DNA of 64,000 nt from Anarhynchus alexandrinus. Its lineage: Eukaryota; Chordata; Aves; Charadriiformes; Charadriidae. The DNA is taken from contig VUYV01000061.1 in NCBI GenBank assembly GCA_008711295.1, positions 2,145,731 to 2,209,730 on the forward strand, in the 5' to 3' direction. Position numbers and translations under genes: made by a program. A model generated the notes under the pieces. The model searched no databases and was not told the origin of the DNA. It was given only the letters and a program-made list of their open reading frames with translations. Shown here piece after piece: positions 11,919-24,600 of this stretch. Each line of letters begins with the position of its first letter. Position 1 is the stretch's first letter.

Positions 11919-12396
11919 ATAAGTCACAGTTTTTAGCACATGGCAGAAAGCTTCCCAAGAAAAGCTTTTTTAACTTAGGTCCATTTTACAATGTCCAAGA
12001 GAAGGCTGTAAGGTGGTTATCACTTCATATAGAATTATGTGGAGAAAAAGATCTGTTACTGGCGGTAGAGGATGTATTTAGCATGTGCTGGATACAAACC
12101 CCAGTAATTGCAAGCGGGAGTTATACTGAGTCAGACTGCAAAAAGTGGAAACTTTCCAAACAAAGAGTGAAAATGAATAAACAAGGAAACAGCTTACCTC
12201 AGATAGTGGATTTACCATTTTAAAAGAAAAATTAATTCTTTTTTTTTTTTTCCCCACTAAGAGTTATGCTTGTACCCAGGTTTCCTGGGGTAGCCTTTGG
12301 CCTGCTTGGGCAAGGAATCTCTATCCCAGTCTCTGTGACAATACTGGAGGTCCCTTTGGATAACAAGTTGTTCATTTTACCCCAAATGGTCATGAC
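11919..12396. repeat. duplicated block, copy A-prime
   Basis: Aligns without gaps to 9096-9573 (copy A) with about seven differences. At four of these it carries the base found in copy B. It continues directly into the second 1.73-kb segment. Confidence 0.8.
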
Positions 12397-14127
12397 ATTC
12401 TAAGTTGTTAAGACAATAATTATAATAAATTATAAAGTCCCTATAGAAGAATGAGATTATTTTCTGACCTCTCTCCTCCCCAGTAAATAACTTCTGCTAA
12501 AGGACCGTTGTGAGGATAACCTTTTCCCCACAAGGGTAAGAGATTGACTACAGCTGGGTCAAGGGTACTGAAGCAACTGGCTGTCCAAAATTGCTTTCCT
12601 TCCTATGACTGGGCTGTGTTCCTGCTCGTATATTAACGTATAAGACCACAGGAAGGAATTTCCCCCTTCTCGATTGCCTCTATTCTACTATACCAGAGTA
12701 GACGTGCTTTGAAAAGAAATACCTTCAACACCCCTTGGGCGCCCTCAGATCCCAAGTCTCAATAACACATTAGCATCACTAACAACATCCCATCATCTCA
12801 TTATGGATTGGCACTACTAGATCCAAAGCAGTACAGGCTTTTTTTTAGCTTACCGGAGCCAAGCTTGGCATGAAATGAACAGTTCTTGTCTGTTAGCTGA
12901 AACGTTCTTGGCAAACATAAGGTTATTCCTCCAACAAAAACGAGGTAAACACATCTGTATTTCTACAGGTAGGCAGAGAGTCAGTTCCAGCACCCAAATG
13001 GGCCTCCTGAGCACGCTCAGATGGGTACTCAGTAACTCCAGAAATCAGGCCAATTACACTACACATTTTCACTTTTGGTAAATTATGCACCTAATTTTAG
13101 ATGCTCAGCCTTGAAATATTTCTTCCCTTTCCCACACCGTCCTCCCAGATCTGCTGACAGTGGCTCGGTTTGTTTTGAAAACCATTCTTACAACCACTAA
13201 ATGTCGGAGAGGTTTCTTTTTGACAGCCGTACAACAGAGGAGAGCAATGTTTCAAACCCCGTGTCAAAGCACACATCAACACGTGGGCCTTCTGCCCTGC
13301 TTGGCTGCCATGGGAACACAAGTCTTTTAAGGGCGGATTTGAGTCAATGGTTTTGTCACGTGAAGACACACATTCTCAGCTAAAAACCACCATGCTGATT
13401 TATATTACTAAAAAAAGCTGACACTCGGCTTGAAACTATAAATAACTTCTTATTTACTGAAACCTCTGACATGATTAGCAGTAATTTGACTTTTTATTGT
13501 CAGCCTCGTAAGAAAATATGACTGCTAAAAGAGGAATCCCTTTCGCAGCAGATGATGCAGGGAAGTCAGCTCACGTGCAACACTACACCCACGCAAATCA
13601 TCCTTTGTGCCTGGAGATGTGCACTGAGGTTGCAGGGAAAATCAGAATGGATCAGGAAAGCAAGAGCATGTCATTGCCTCCAGTAATGAATGCTGATGAA
13701 TTATCCATTTTCTTCTGCTGCCAGGTCCCACCATTTCATAAGAAAAAGGCCACGGCAGACAGATTTAAACAGCATTCCTGACACTATTCGGATATGTCCT
13801 GTTCTCCCTGTGTAAGTTGCTACTACACTTGCAGTTGTAAGAGGCATTACACTCCCAGTCCTAAAAGAATACTTTCAGTATTACTTTGGTCTCCATAGCA
13901 AAGCCGCAGGTGTTGAATGGACTCAACAGGCTAACGCGGTCTTTCAGAAATTTGTTAGCACTGCTAAGGAGAGATGGAAGACAAGACAATCATACTGGGT
14001 TTCTAGAATGCAGACATAAAATTAAGTATCTAAAGCTACAAGTTTTCTCAACAAGCTACACCTCTATCCAACAGCACATTTCTCCCATGTGTTCAGATTT
14101 TAAAAATCCTTTAAGAGGGTTTTTATT
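12397..14127. repeat. 1.73-kb segment, second copy
   Basis: Second copy of 10187-11917, about 99.7 percent identical by eye. Beyond 14127 the sequence is new, so this copy is the one continuous with the rest of the locus. Confidence 0.85.
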
Positions 14128-16719
14128 TTTCCTTTTCTTTTTTTAAAGTTTTTTGATTACAGCAGGTCTCCCCGACAGAGGCAAGAAGCAAAGAAAGATT
14201 CATCACATGCTGTAGCCACAAGAACTAGAATTTACTTAGAGAAAAAATTCAAAGGCATAAATACATCGGATGTCTAACATATTTTAAAATTTTCCATTTA
14301 TGACAGATAGCCAACACTTCATCTAGTCCTAAAGTTATGTAAAAAATGATTAAATGCTTCATTTTTAAATCTAATTTGAATTTTAAAAAGTTGTATACCG
14401 CAAGCCACTAAGGATACATCACAAACCTCTGAATATATGAGAATGTCACACAAGTTTAAAATTGCTTCATCTTATCAAAAATTTGGGGATGGTCAAATAA
14501 AATGCATCAGATACTGGATTCAATGGGTCTATCTGATGGGGAAGTTTACTTTTTTTCCTTAGTAAAATAAATAGAGTAGACCTTTATTCTTGCAAGTCAG
14601 GATGCAATGACTGAAATATCTGGAACTGTATTTAAGTGGTTGGCATTGCATAGTTCTTATAAGGTATATTTTTGCCTGCAACTATTTCTTTTTTCTGTGC
14701 TTTTGTGCAGCTTTTATCTTTGCATCATGGAAACACTGACAATGCAACTAAACTTTAATAACCAAAGAAAAACGATGATGATCTAGTTCCAAGGCAAGTA
14801 AGTGCCAGAAGCTATACCTGTAACACACTCTAGATGTAATTTAATTGCCCATTGTTTTTTTTCCTTTATTGAGCAAACTGCCCTTTGCTCAATGTATGCT
14901 CCATTGTCCAGGATTAATAAAGATGATTTTCCATCTGCTGCAGTGGTCCTCTGAGATGGGGGAGGTAAGTGAGTGCGCATAACCGCCTGTCTGACCGAAG
15001 GGGAAGGAATTCTTCTCTTGCTATGGAAAACCCCCAAATGCACCACCAGAGACAAAGCTCAGCAGCCGATGCTTTTGCAGGCTCTTGGCAGTACTCAGTC
15101 ACCTGCAATCTCTATAGCACCAACCTCGTTTCTGGCAATTCTTTACATAATCAGTTACTGGCAATGAGTACTGGGGAAACACAGGGTGACATTTAAAGAA
15201 TATTTCAAGATGCAACGCCAAGAATTAATTTCCTGACAGGATTAACAGTAGCATTGTAGTTTTAAGGAGAAATTATCTACTAGATAATAAGAAGAAAGAA
15301 GCACAGTTGGTTTTGTTAGTTTTTCTGATTTTTTTTTCTTATGAAAGTTTCCTCTTTGATGAATCTTTGGTTAAAATCAATTTACTGTGTAAAGACAGTG
15401 TCCTGGTTTGAGCACAAATGGATCAAGGGCAGTGATTATGGGGCATGCTGATCTGACTGATGTGTTATTAACCCACAGATTTATTAGCCTGATTTGGGAG
15501 CCTGTCTACTTCCTCAGAGTGAACAGTTTAATTACCAGTCCAGCACTGCCTGAGTCTTGTTTTGCTTTTTAAAGAAATGCTGCCCCCATCTGGGAGTATG
15601 ACCTGGAATCTACTATTGCTTACAGCACTTTATTGTACCTGAAATGTATTAACTGTACTGCTAAAGTTACTAAAAATATATCTTCCAGTATAACATACTT
15701 GACAAATGCTTTGTGACTGGAAAATATTTTAATTCAAAATTTATAAAGAAGTGCCTAAACCCAGTGATCTGAAAATCAAGATTTTTCTTACCAGATACAT
15801 ACACACTGATTAAGTGCAAGGTAAATGTAATTTAGAGTGTATTACTGATATGTAATGTTAAATAATTTTAATTCCAAATTTTACTGAAAGCAGATTCTTT
15901 CAACAGAATTATTCTATAAGATAATATCAGAAGCAGTTAAAAAAGCACAGAAAGTAATTACATTTGATATAGAATTTTGATGTACAATCAATCCAAACCC
16001 ATATATCTTTGTTGATTTTTTTGTGATCCGTATTAACATAATGCACCAAATTTTATCAATGCATCAATCGAGTCATTAACGGTCTACAGAGTTGAGCATT
16101 ATTCTCCTGTGCAGGCAAAATGAAATCAAATCCTCCTTTTTTTTAACTTCAGTGTATGAGCGTGACTCATGAATAGCTGGTGTGAATGTTTACTAAAGAT
16201 TTCATCAAACATGAATTTATCAATTACTAACATACTTCAATACATGGATCATAAAGTTGCATATAAACCTACATGTTTACGCCTATTTATGCCTTTTTTT
16301 TTTCCCCTTGCCTCACCTTAAGGACCATATATGTTCTCAACAGAGCCACAACGAGCATCTGTAGAACGTGGTAGAAGAATCCCAGATGGAGTTTTTAAGC
16401 GGTCTCTGTACTGAAATGACATTGAAGGTCTGTTATGTTACACCCCCAAATTTTACCAGCCAGCAGATAATATTTCAGAAGAATGTAGAACAGGAGAACA
16501 AATCCAATGCAGCCTTCACCACGTCATATTAACTCAGCTTGAGCTCTTCAGCACCCGCACATGACTGTATGGTGGAAAATACATCTCCCTGACTTTTCCA
16601 CAGGAAAAAGGTTTTGCGTTTGAGCTGCATTGACCAGAACAACCGCTGACTGCTAGAGGAAACCTGGCCGTGTGAACCATTACCTTTTACATTAACCTTC
16701 CTCTTACTGCATCTGGGGA
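14128..16719. other. AT-rich intergenic sequence
   Basis: No gene, LINE or LTR is recognised. Short open frames near 14.8-15.2 kb overlap on both strands and look random. A CTCF-like word at 15580-15593 is listed separately. Confidence 0.6.
15580..15593 (-). promoter_or_regulatory. candidate CTCF-binding motif
   Basis: On the minus strand the sequence is CCAGATGGGGGCAG, which matches 12 of 14 positions of the CTCF core consensus CCASYAGRKGGCRS. Motif matches of this quality occur by chance, so binding is only a possibility. Confidence 0.3.
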
Positions 16720-17290
16720 TGCAAACTCTTCCCCCCACCGAAGCACCAGTATATGCATTACGGGACGGCGGGCGGCCGTCTGATGGCACCGACGCCGCTC
16801 CAGCGGGGGCCGGGTGCTGCCCCATCACAGGGACAGGCGCACCTTGGGCTGCTCCCCTGCGCCACTGCGGCACCGAGCCCGCATGCTGCCCGAGCCACGC
16901 TAACGTGTCGGGTCACACAGCGATCCGCCTGTCCCACTGCCTGCCCTGGGACGACCAAACATTTAGTTTCAGGCGTACGAACAGCGTACATGATTTGACC
17001 AAGGTCTGTGCCTTTCCTGTGGCTACACCTGTTCAAAGAAGAAAAATCACTGTATGCAGCAAGTTGCAAAGCGGCAAGAACTCACTCACCAGTGCATCGT
17101 TTGAAATGAGTCATTTATGAGCGGAACAAGTATTTAACTACTTGCAGCAGGCACATTCAAGGACTGGATTAATTGCTGCAGGGGTGTAGACCGCACGAAG
17201 GGCGGTACAGAAAATAAGGAACAAGAGGTACGAAACCGTAGCTGTCTCTTGTGAAGCGCATATGGAGCGCTTTTCTCACTTGCATGAAAG
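16720..17290. promoter_or_regulatory. isolated CpG island
   Basis: The core at 16735-16990 has about 26 CpG dinucleotides in roughly 260 bp and is clearly GC-rich. The surrounding tens of kilobases are AT-rich and CpG-poor. CpGs continue more sparsely to about 17290. Such an island usually marks a promoter or an unmethylated regulatory element, but no recognisable exon lies beside it. Overlapping open frames on both strands (133 codons +, 114 and 103 codons -) are expected from the base composition and have no known domains. It could be a lncRNA promoter, an enhancer-associated island or an unannotated first exon. Confidence 0.55.
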
Positions 17291-20200
17291 ATCGAACTTG
17301 TTACTGCCACAGCCCAGACTGTCCCAAATAACTGCAGACGAGCAAAATATTCCTTTACATTAGTACCTCAGGTAAATATACAGGTTTTGAGGCCATCCAT
17401 CAGATACCTTTTTCTAAAATATGAAAAACATTGCCCAACTTTGACACACGTGCGACATCTCCCTTCTGTTACAGTAAGCGCTGACAGTTAGAGCTTACCC
17501 TGAGAACAGTCTGCCCAAACTTGTAAATATTTTGTATAAATTTTTTTGTATAAAAGAAGACAACAGAATACTGCATCCTGAATATTTTGTACTGTGGCTA
17601 AACCATTGTTACAACAGCTCTATTTTGGCTCTCATGAAAACCTAGCTTTTCATTGCACTATGACTTCATTTATTGTCACATTCTAAAATCTATACAAAGT
17701 TTATGGCTTTTTTACTAATACTGTGATAAATATTTGGTACTGCATTATAAAATAGCAAACAAATGATAATTTTACCTTCTGCTCTGAGCTGCTATAATGA
17801 CTTCCCTTAGGAGTACAACCCAGCCTTTTGTCTCTTTGATAGCACTGTTGTTCTCAACCAGAGGCAGCAGAACAGCTAAAGGAGATGGATGCATATGTAA
17901 AAAGCTCTTAATCACAGGCATGAACATACCTCAAGGAGTGGTGTGATTCTTCTTTCAAATTAGGTGTCCGTGGCTTCAAATGAGACATATTCTTACATCT
18001 TCTAAACTACTGAGTAAGAAAATCTGAGTTCTGGCTCTGGTTTAGACCCGCCCTCGAAACCCCAAATAAACTAGAATTGCAACCATCAAAGAACCAGCAC
18101 TGATGCAGTAACAGAACTGGGGAATGCAGTCATCCATTATATACAGAGTATAATTACCCTTTGCCGTTATCACTGTGGGGTCAAAAATACTGTAGAATAT
18201 GGATAAAATGTAATAGAATCAATTTTTGCTTCTTGCTGTTCCTCCTTTCCCCAGTCTGATGCAATTTACTGTAACACGGCCACTGGTGCCTCTCTCTACT
18301 GCCCAACTCTGCTTTGAAGGGGGTTGTGGAGAGAGGGGGGACACACTTCAGGAATGTCAGATGTCACTTGATGGAAGTCTGGCACCATAAAATTACACTT
18401 TGTTAGCAAAGTAATTATTCCCACCTTTACCTCCCCCCCTCCCTCCTTTAAGATGCTGGAGATCACAAAAACCGCTAGTGCAGGACTGCAGGAATAAAGA
18501 GAAAAACTATCAAAACAAATCCACTTTACACACATTGAGTGTGAATCTCCATAATTTAATCTCAATCGTTTTCTTTAATCACAGGGGAATTTTCTAAACA
18601 GGATATACAAAGACTGAAAAGCACAGCACAGGCACCATCATTGTATAAAGCATTTGGGAAAGAAAAAGATTCATTTGCACAGGGTTTATAAAAGATATCT
18701 CTAGAGATAAGCTATATCTTTCCCTGTAAGAAAGATTTGTCTTCTCACCTTATTTGAGTTCTATATGTTATATAGATTATTTTTGTATGTAACCATGGAT
18801 TTCAAATTATACAAAGAACAAAAGCTTGAAAAAACAATCTAATGAATGAATTAGCCAGTTAAACATCCTATGGCATGATCTGAGAAACCGTACACATTAA
18901 TCTAATTAGGAATTGTGATGTTACACATTCACAAGACCGAGATTTGCCATTTGCTGCCTTCTGAATCCTTAGCTGAGCAAACTTAACATTATTTTAAAGC
19001 CAGCCATGCTGTTAACGTATTAATGAGCAAAAATCTGAATTAAGAAATATTTCACCCTTTCACTGAAAATTTGACTTCTTGTTTTAATACAATATAATTA
19101 CTGCTTACAGGAGGGTCTAGTAGATAAGAGATCAGTTTGTTTAACGTCCATGTCAATATTGCTACTCATCTCTGTGGACAGAATTTCATCTTGAGTATGA
19201 TAAATATTATCAACAACTGTTAATAAATGAAAAGTACCCCAAAGAAGAATCTGAGTACTATGATTAAATACAATTAAATCAACTAAATTTATTTCAATCA
19301 CTAAATGAAATATAATTAAATCAACTTATCTCCATGAAAGCCAAAAATAACAGCACTTGGGATCTCAGAATACTGATGGTTTATAACTTTTTGGGGGAAG
19401 TCAGAGGGGGACACAGCCTTTGGCATTCTGGTTGTTATTCTAGTTGAGTTTCCCAGAGGACAAGCATTTATAGCTGATTACGAACTTCTATCATATTTGC
19501 GTATCACTTTTCTTAGAACATCCTTTCAAACCTTCTTACAAGATGAAATTCACTGTTTATTTTCAACTTGAACTGAATACTATCAACTGTAATGTGCACT
19601 TATAAGATACCTATTTTTATGACAATGACTTGGACATTTCTGATTTTACAGGTCACTGAATTAGACGTGTGATGAAAGGATCTGATTGGACCATTGCTAA
19701 TGAAAATAAGTTGTCGGTTGATCTGAATCAGCAGGTGAGGACATTCTCCATCATCTGTCATATCCATTGTCCCAAACTGAGTGAACCATCATCTTGCATT
19801 CCTTTTCCCTGGAGAGAGGTATTCTGTTACATCCATGGTTGCACAACAAGATCATGCACCCAGAGGCTCAAATACATTTAAACAGACTCCTTGAGATTTC
19901 TGCTCTTTAAATTCATCTTCTGATACTTTTCCTCCACTGCATGGTGGAGCACGCCATCGGCGTTACTTCACAGGACTTCTCACAGAATACACCACCACCT
20001 TTTCAGAGCAACAAAACCTGTCTACAGTTTTTTCCAACAGCCTGAACTGCAGTTATGTGTGCTTAAAGAACAGCTTTCAACATATAAAAAACATACTAAG
20101 CAATTTAGCAACCTAAAGATGCTTCCTTTATAAAATCAATTTATCGTAGTTCAGAATTTGTGGGAGAAGCCACTTTTCCTGCTGTGCCACCACAATGAGA

Positions 20201-21345
20201 TGGAAAGTGCCGGGTTTCCTTTTGACAAGTTAGGATTCTGTTTTCAAAAAAATCCAGAAATGATAACGGCAAAAGTATGAAAAGCTTTAGATGCTAAATA
20301 TCTCTGTAGATTTTTAATGTGTCTCAATAGATGATTTCAAATAAAAAGCTGATAATGACATGCTCCTCATCAGAATCCAAGTGGCTTGAAAACATAAGCC
20401 AGAAAAGCCATAAAATAGAAGGTTAAACTTCTGCTGAGTTACATGAATCTGCCATTGCAGGATTCTGCATTTTTTTGTACTAGTACTGTACAAAAAGCAT
20501 CTGGTGAGCCTGATTCAGAACTACAGTATTCCTTTACTGTGCCAGGGGATCAAGGAAACAGCGGTGTAAAATTCAAGATCCCTTGGCTTCTCCTCATGCA
20601 CCAGAACAAACTGGATTCCAGAGTGGAGACTTTTGAAATGTTTGAAGTATCCCAAACTGCACAGCTTCAAACTTCTCTCCTAGAAATGAACTTGATATTT
20701 GTCCTTAAGTGGAGCAACTCACAGGCCAAATTAATCTGAGGCCAAACCAACCTTCTGGTCCTGTCCATGGAACTGCCATGATAATTAACAATAACAAAGA
20801 GAGGACTAGCCACAAGGAGGAAAGAGATTTCACATCTGTCTTTTGATAATTTGCTTATATCTATCCTGTTTATAGGAGCAGAAGCAGTTAGCTGATTTAG
20901 AACTAGTGGGTGCAGAAAAAAAGATTATATAAAAAAAAACAAACCCAAAATTTGGAAGAAAAGTTGTGACATTTGACATCTTACATTTTAAAAGGACTTC
21001 ATTGATATGTAAGAGAAAATACAGATGAAAAAAGAATGTATCCAATTAGGACCATAATATTAGATACCAGCCTTACAATAACATCTTGCAGTATTTTAGG
21101 TATATATTTTTATTGGGTACATAAAACAAAATTACTGTTAAAAAGGCAACACATGAGAAGCAGGGAAGGATCTCCATCTGTCAGGCTCTAATTCTAATCT
21201 AGCTCTAATCATTCTCCTCTTTGAAAGAACGACAAAAAAGAAAGACAAAGACTTGATAAAACAAAAGGAATGAGAAAAAGAATGTACAAAAATGGAAAAA
21301 CTACAAAAAGGAGAAGTTATGGGACTATTCCAAAACAATAATGAT

Positions 21346-21387
21346 GGTTTTGTTTTGGTTTTTGTTGTTGTTGTTTGTTTGTTTTTA
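21346..21387. repeat. T/G-rich simple repeat
   Basis: A run of TTTTG, TTG and TTTG units, followed shortly by a run of C. Confidence 0.7.
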
Positions 21388-21582
21388 ACACCCCCCCCAT
21401 CTGAAGTACCTAGCAATCATTACCATCAGAGACATAATATTGAGGACACTAAATGGACTATGAATTTAATCCTGTATCAGAAAATCATTCCCTCTGTCTT
21501 TCCTCTACTTTTCCAATACCTTTTAGAGAAAAGTGGGGGCGAGTCACCATTAGGTTTTTCTTCTCCACTTATCACTATCAGG

Positions 21583-21627
21583 TAAAAAAAAAAAAGGGGT
21601 GGAGGGGGAGGCAAGAGAAAAGAAAGA
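21583..21627. repeat. purine-rich tract (A12 then G-rich)
   Basis: Almost pure purine: a 12-A run followed by GGGGTGGAGGGGGAGG and an AAGAGAAAAG-like stretch. Confidence 0.7.
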
Positions 21628-24600
21628 ATTGGCGTCTTCCCATCTCCCTTTCCAATCTGAAAGAATAGAAATTGTATCAAGCAACTGAAAATCTTTTAGA
21701 AAAGACTGTCTGGCTCTTTAAGTGAAGGGACACGACTCTTTTCCCTACAGTCAAGAAGGACCGTGGTCAAGGCACGCAGAGTTGAGCCACCTGAGGCTTT
21801 ATCCCCAGCTTTGCTACCGACACTTCTGTACTGATGCCAAAGCAATTATTTCACCTATCCAGTTCTATTTATAATTCAAGCTATTAAATAAAGTCTGCTA
21901 CAGGGAAGTTTTAAGTCCTGTGTTGCAACAACGAACATGCAGCAGTTCAAGAGTTAGTGTGAGACGGATGTGGGTTGGGGTTTAGATGGTACATAAAAAA
22001 AAAAAAAAGGAAAAATTTAACTCTCACTAAGAAAACATATCATTCTACTGCAGTTAAAACAGTGAACAGCAGAACTATTTAAATTACAGTTATGTACAAA
22101 AAGGTATTTGTTCATCCTGCCTTGGTTCAAAGTAACACAAATCTAAATAAACATTTTTATGTGGGCTTTTGTACAAAGATGCATTTAATTTTCTTTTGTC
22201 AGAATGCCAAGGCAACACTGCAGTTACTCTGGTTATACCAATGCCTGAAAGGAGTTAATTTATTACACTAACTGTTCTAATATTGAATCAATGGATCCTA
22301 CAAGACATACCATAGGATGACTTCTCTCTGTTATACATCTAAACAAAAAGTATGTCAACTTATGTACAACCAGTACAATGGTCTCCACCTTTATTTGTGA
22401 TAAGCATGCGCTGTTTGATAGCACAATAATCTTTTTGGTCCGTCACTACTCACTGGCAAGGAAGACAAACAGTCTTCCAGATGTTAGTGCTTCCTTATAA
22501 TCCACTGGTCACAACTGGTCCTGCTTCAAGGGAAAGAGTTTCAGAAGGTGGACTACACAGAGCATCATAAAGGGATCACTATTAAATCATACAGATAAAG
22601 TACCTCTTATATTCATACTCAGAAGATGAGAATAAAACACAGAGGTGTGAAACTGATTCTTGTGCCAGGAGAGAGAAGAGGCAATCCAGAAGACAGTGAC
22701 ACGTCATACACACCCCCTTCTAGAGACCGGTTTTCCTCCGAGCCCTCGCTGTGCAAACAGGCTCGTAAGCCTGGCAGTGCTCCAGAGTATTTATGTTATC
22801 ACACTTCTTGACATCACTTAGCAGGGCAGAATAAGACAGCAGGGGAGATACAAAGCTGTGAAAATGTGTACCAACGTCAGTGAGAGTAATTATATTATCT
22901 TAAGCTTTAATGTGACAATTCCTACTGTAGCATTCTTTAAACAACCGCTAATTATGTTTTATAGTTCAGTCTATCCTGCATTACATTTTTCCTAAAGTGT
23001 ATGGTACTCTTAAGGTAACAAGTCACTGTCCTTAATCTTTAAATCTGGGTTTCTAAGTTACATGCTTAGCAGTTCAGTTCCTCCTTGGGATCTACATCTC
23101 TTCAACAATAGTAAAAACAGGGAAATAGTTCTTTCCTTTATGAACTTCTAAAGTTAAATATATTTGAACTGAAGTCGTTAAGACTGCATGTGTTACACAG
23201 GCTGTGCACACCATGCAATTCATCAGCATGAAAGCTATTTTATGTCCGCGGCTTTAAAAATTGCTGACTCCATCATCTCCTTTTCTATTGCTGGTTAAAT
23301 AACCTCCAGTGCTGTATCTGTAAAAGATACAGTGGTACTGCACTGGATGAGGAAAATTTAAGAGATGTTCCCTTCAAAGTTAGCTGAAGATGCATGAAGT
23401 AAACAACAATTTAAAGAAAAAAAAATCTATAAATAGACATCAGGCTAATGGTTATTACATTCAATAATTTAGCATGATATGCATGACAGCTTCGACCTCC
23501 AAAATAATTTGGTGCCTTGTGTGGAGATTAAATGCAGAACATTAATTCTTCCCTCTGGTTGTCAAGCCAACCAAGAGGCCCGTCAAATCCATTTAAATAA
23601 AGCCTGCATCATGTAATAATATTAAAGGGGATAAAATATTAACATGGGTCTGTGATAGAACATTGAACAAAATAGCTGTAGTAAGGCAGCTTTAATTTAC
23701 TACACCAACAATTTGTCTTTATGCTAAAAGCATGATTTAAAGGTCCAAAGGAATACATATTTGAGTTTATATGATATACTAATTTATAAAATGTTACTGA
23801 TTTTTAATTGCTGAGAATATTTAGCATTATTATGTAGAAAAAAAAAAATTTTTCCCAATTTAATCCTACTGATGTAGGAAAAAAAAAAAATAGTGGACCA
23901 AAGTTCCCCCACATAAGCAGATGTTATTTCAGCGAGAGCAGTATGGGTGTATCCATTTCTTGCCAGTAATTAAATTTCTTCCTTCAGTTGGAGGATGATA
24001 AATGTCACACAAAACTTCAATATTTCATAATATAAAAATGGATTTAAATGGTAGGCAGAGTCCCAGACCAAAGGCAAACAACTCTAAATATTTAGGCTAC
24101 AGGTGCTTTACAGTAGGTTTTATGTTGTCAGTACAAAACTACTTAGAGAAAGAAAAGAATAGTAAGACAGAACAAATTGAAACAAGTCTGTGCAGTTTCC
24201 TGTCAAAAAAAGAAGAAACTTGAAACCTGCAGATTCAGACATGTTTCATTTGCAAGATAAATGGGATTGGTCATATTTACAGACAATATTACATACAAAC
24301 AGAATATATTCAATGTCACATTCTTTAACTGTATTGCAGTTACCTTTTTTTATTTTTTATATTTCCAGACCATTTACTTTTCTAAAGTTGGGATCCCAAC
24401 AAGAATGCAGAATTAAAAGTTTATCCCGTCTCAGGTAAATTCAGACACAATCCTGCACATTGCAAGTTTGCAAAAGCATTGCTGCTAACTGTCAAAAATT
24501 GAATCAAGGCCCAAGTTCCTATTTAAGAATAGATTTCTCTTTATTAGCAGTAAATACTTTTTATTACAATAGTGTTCATACGATGGTGTGCGTCTGTATA

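Noticed and set aside
15404..15430. LTR-like start resembling TGTCCTGGTTTGAG
   Set aside because: Similarity to bird LTR starts stops after about 14 bases, and no matching end or flanking duplication is found.
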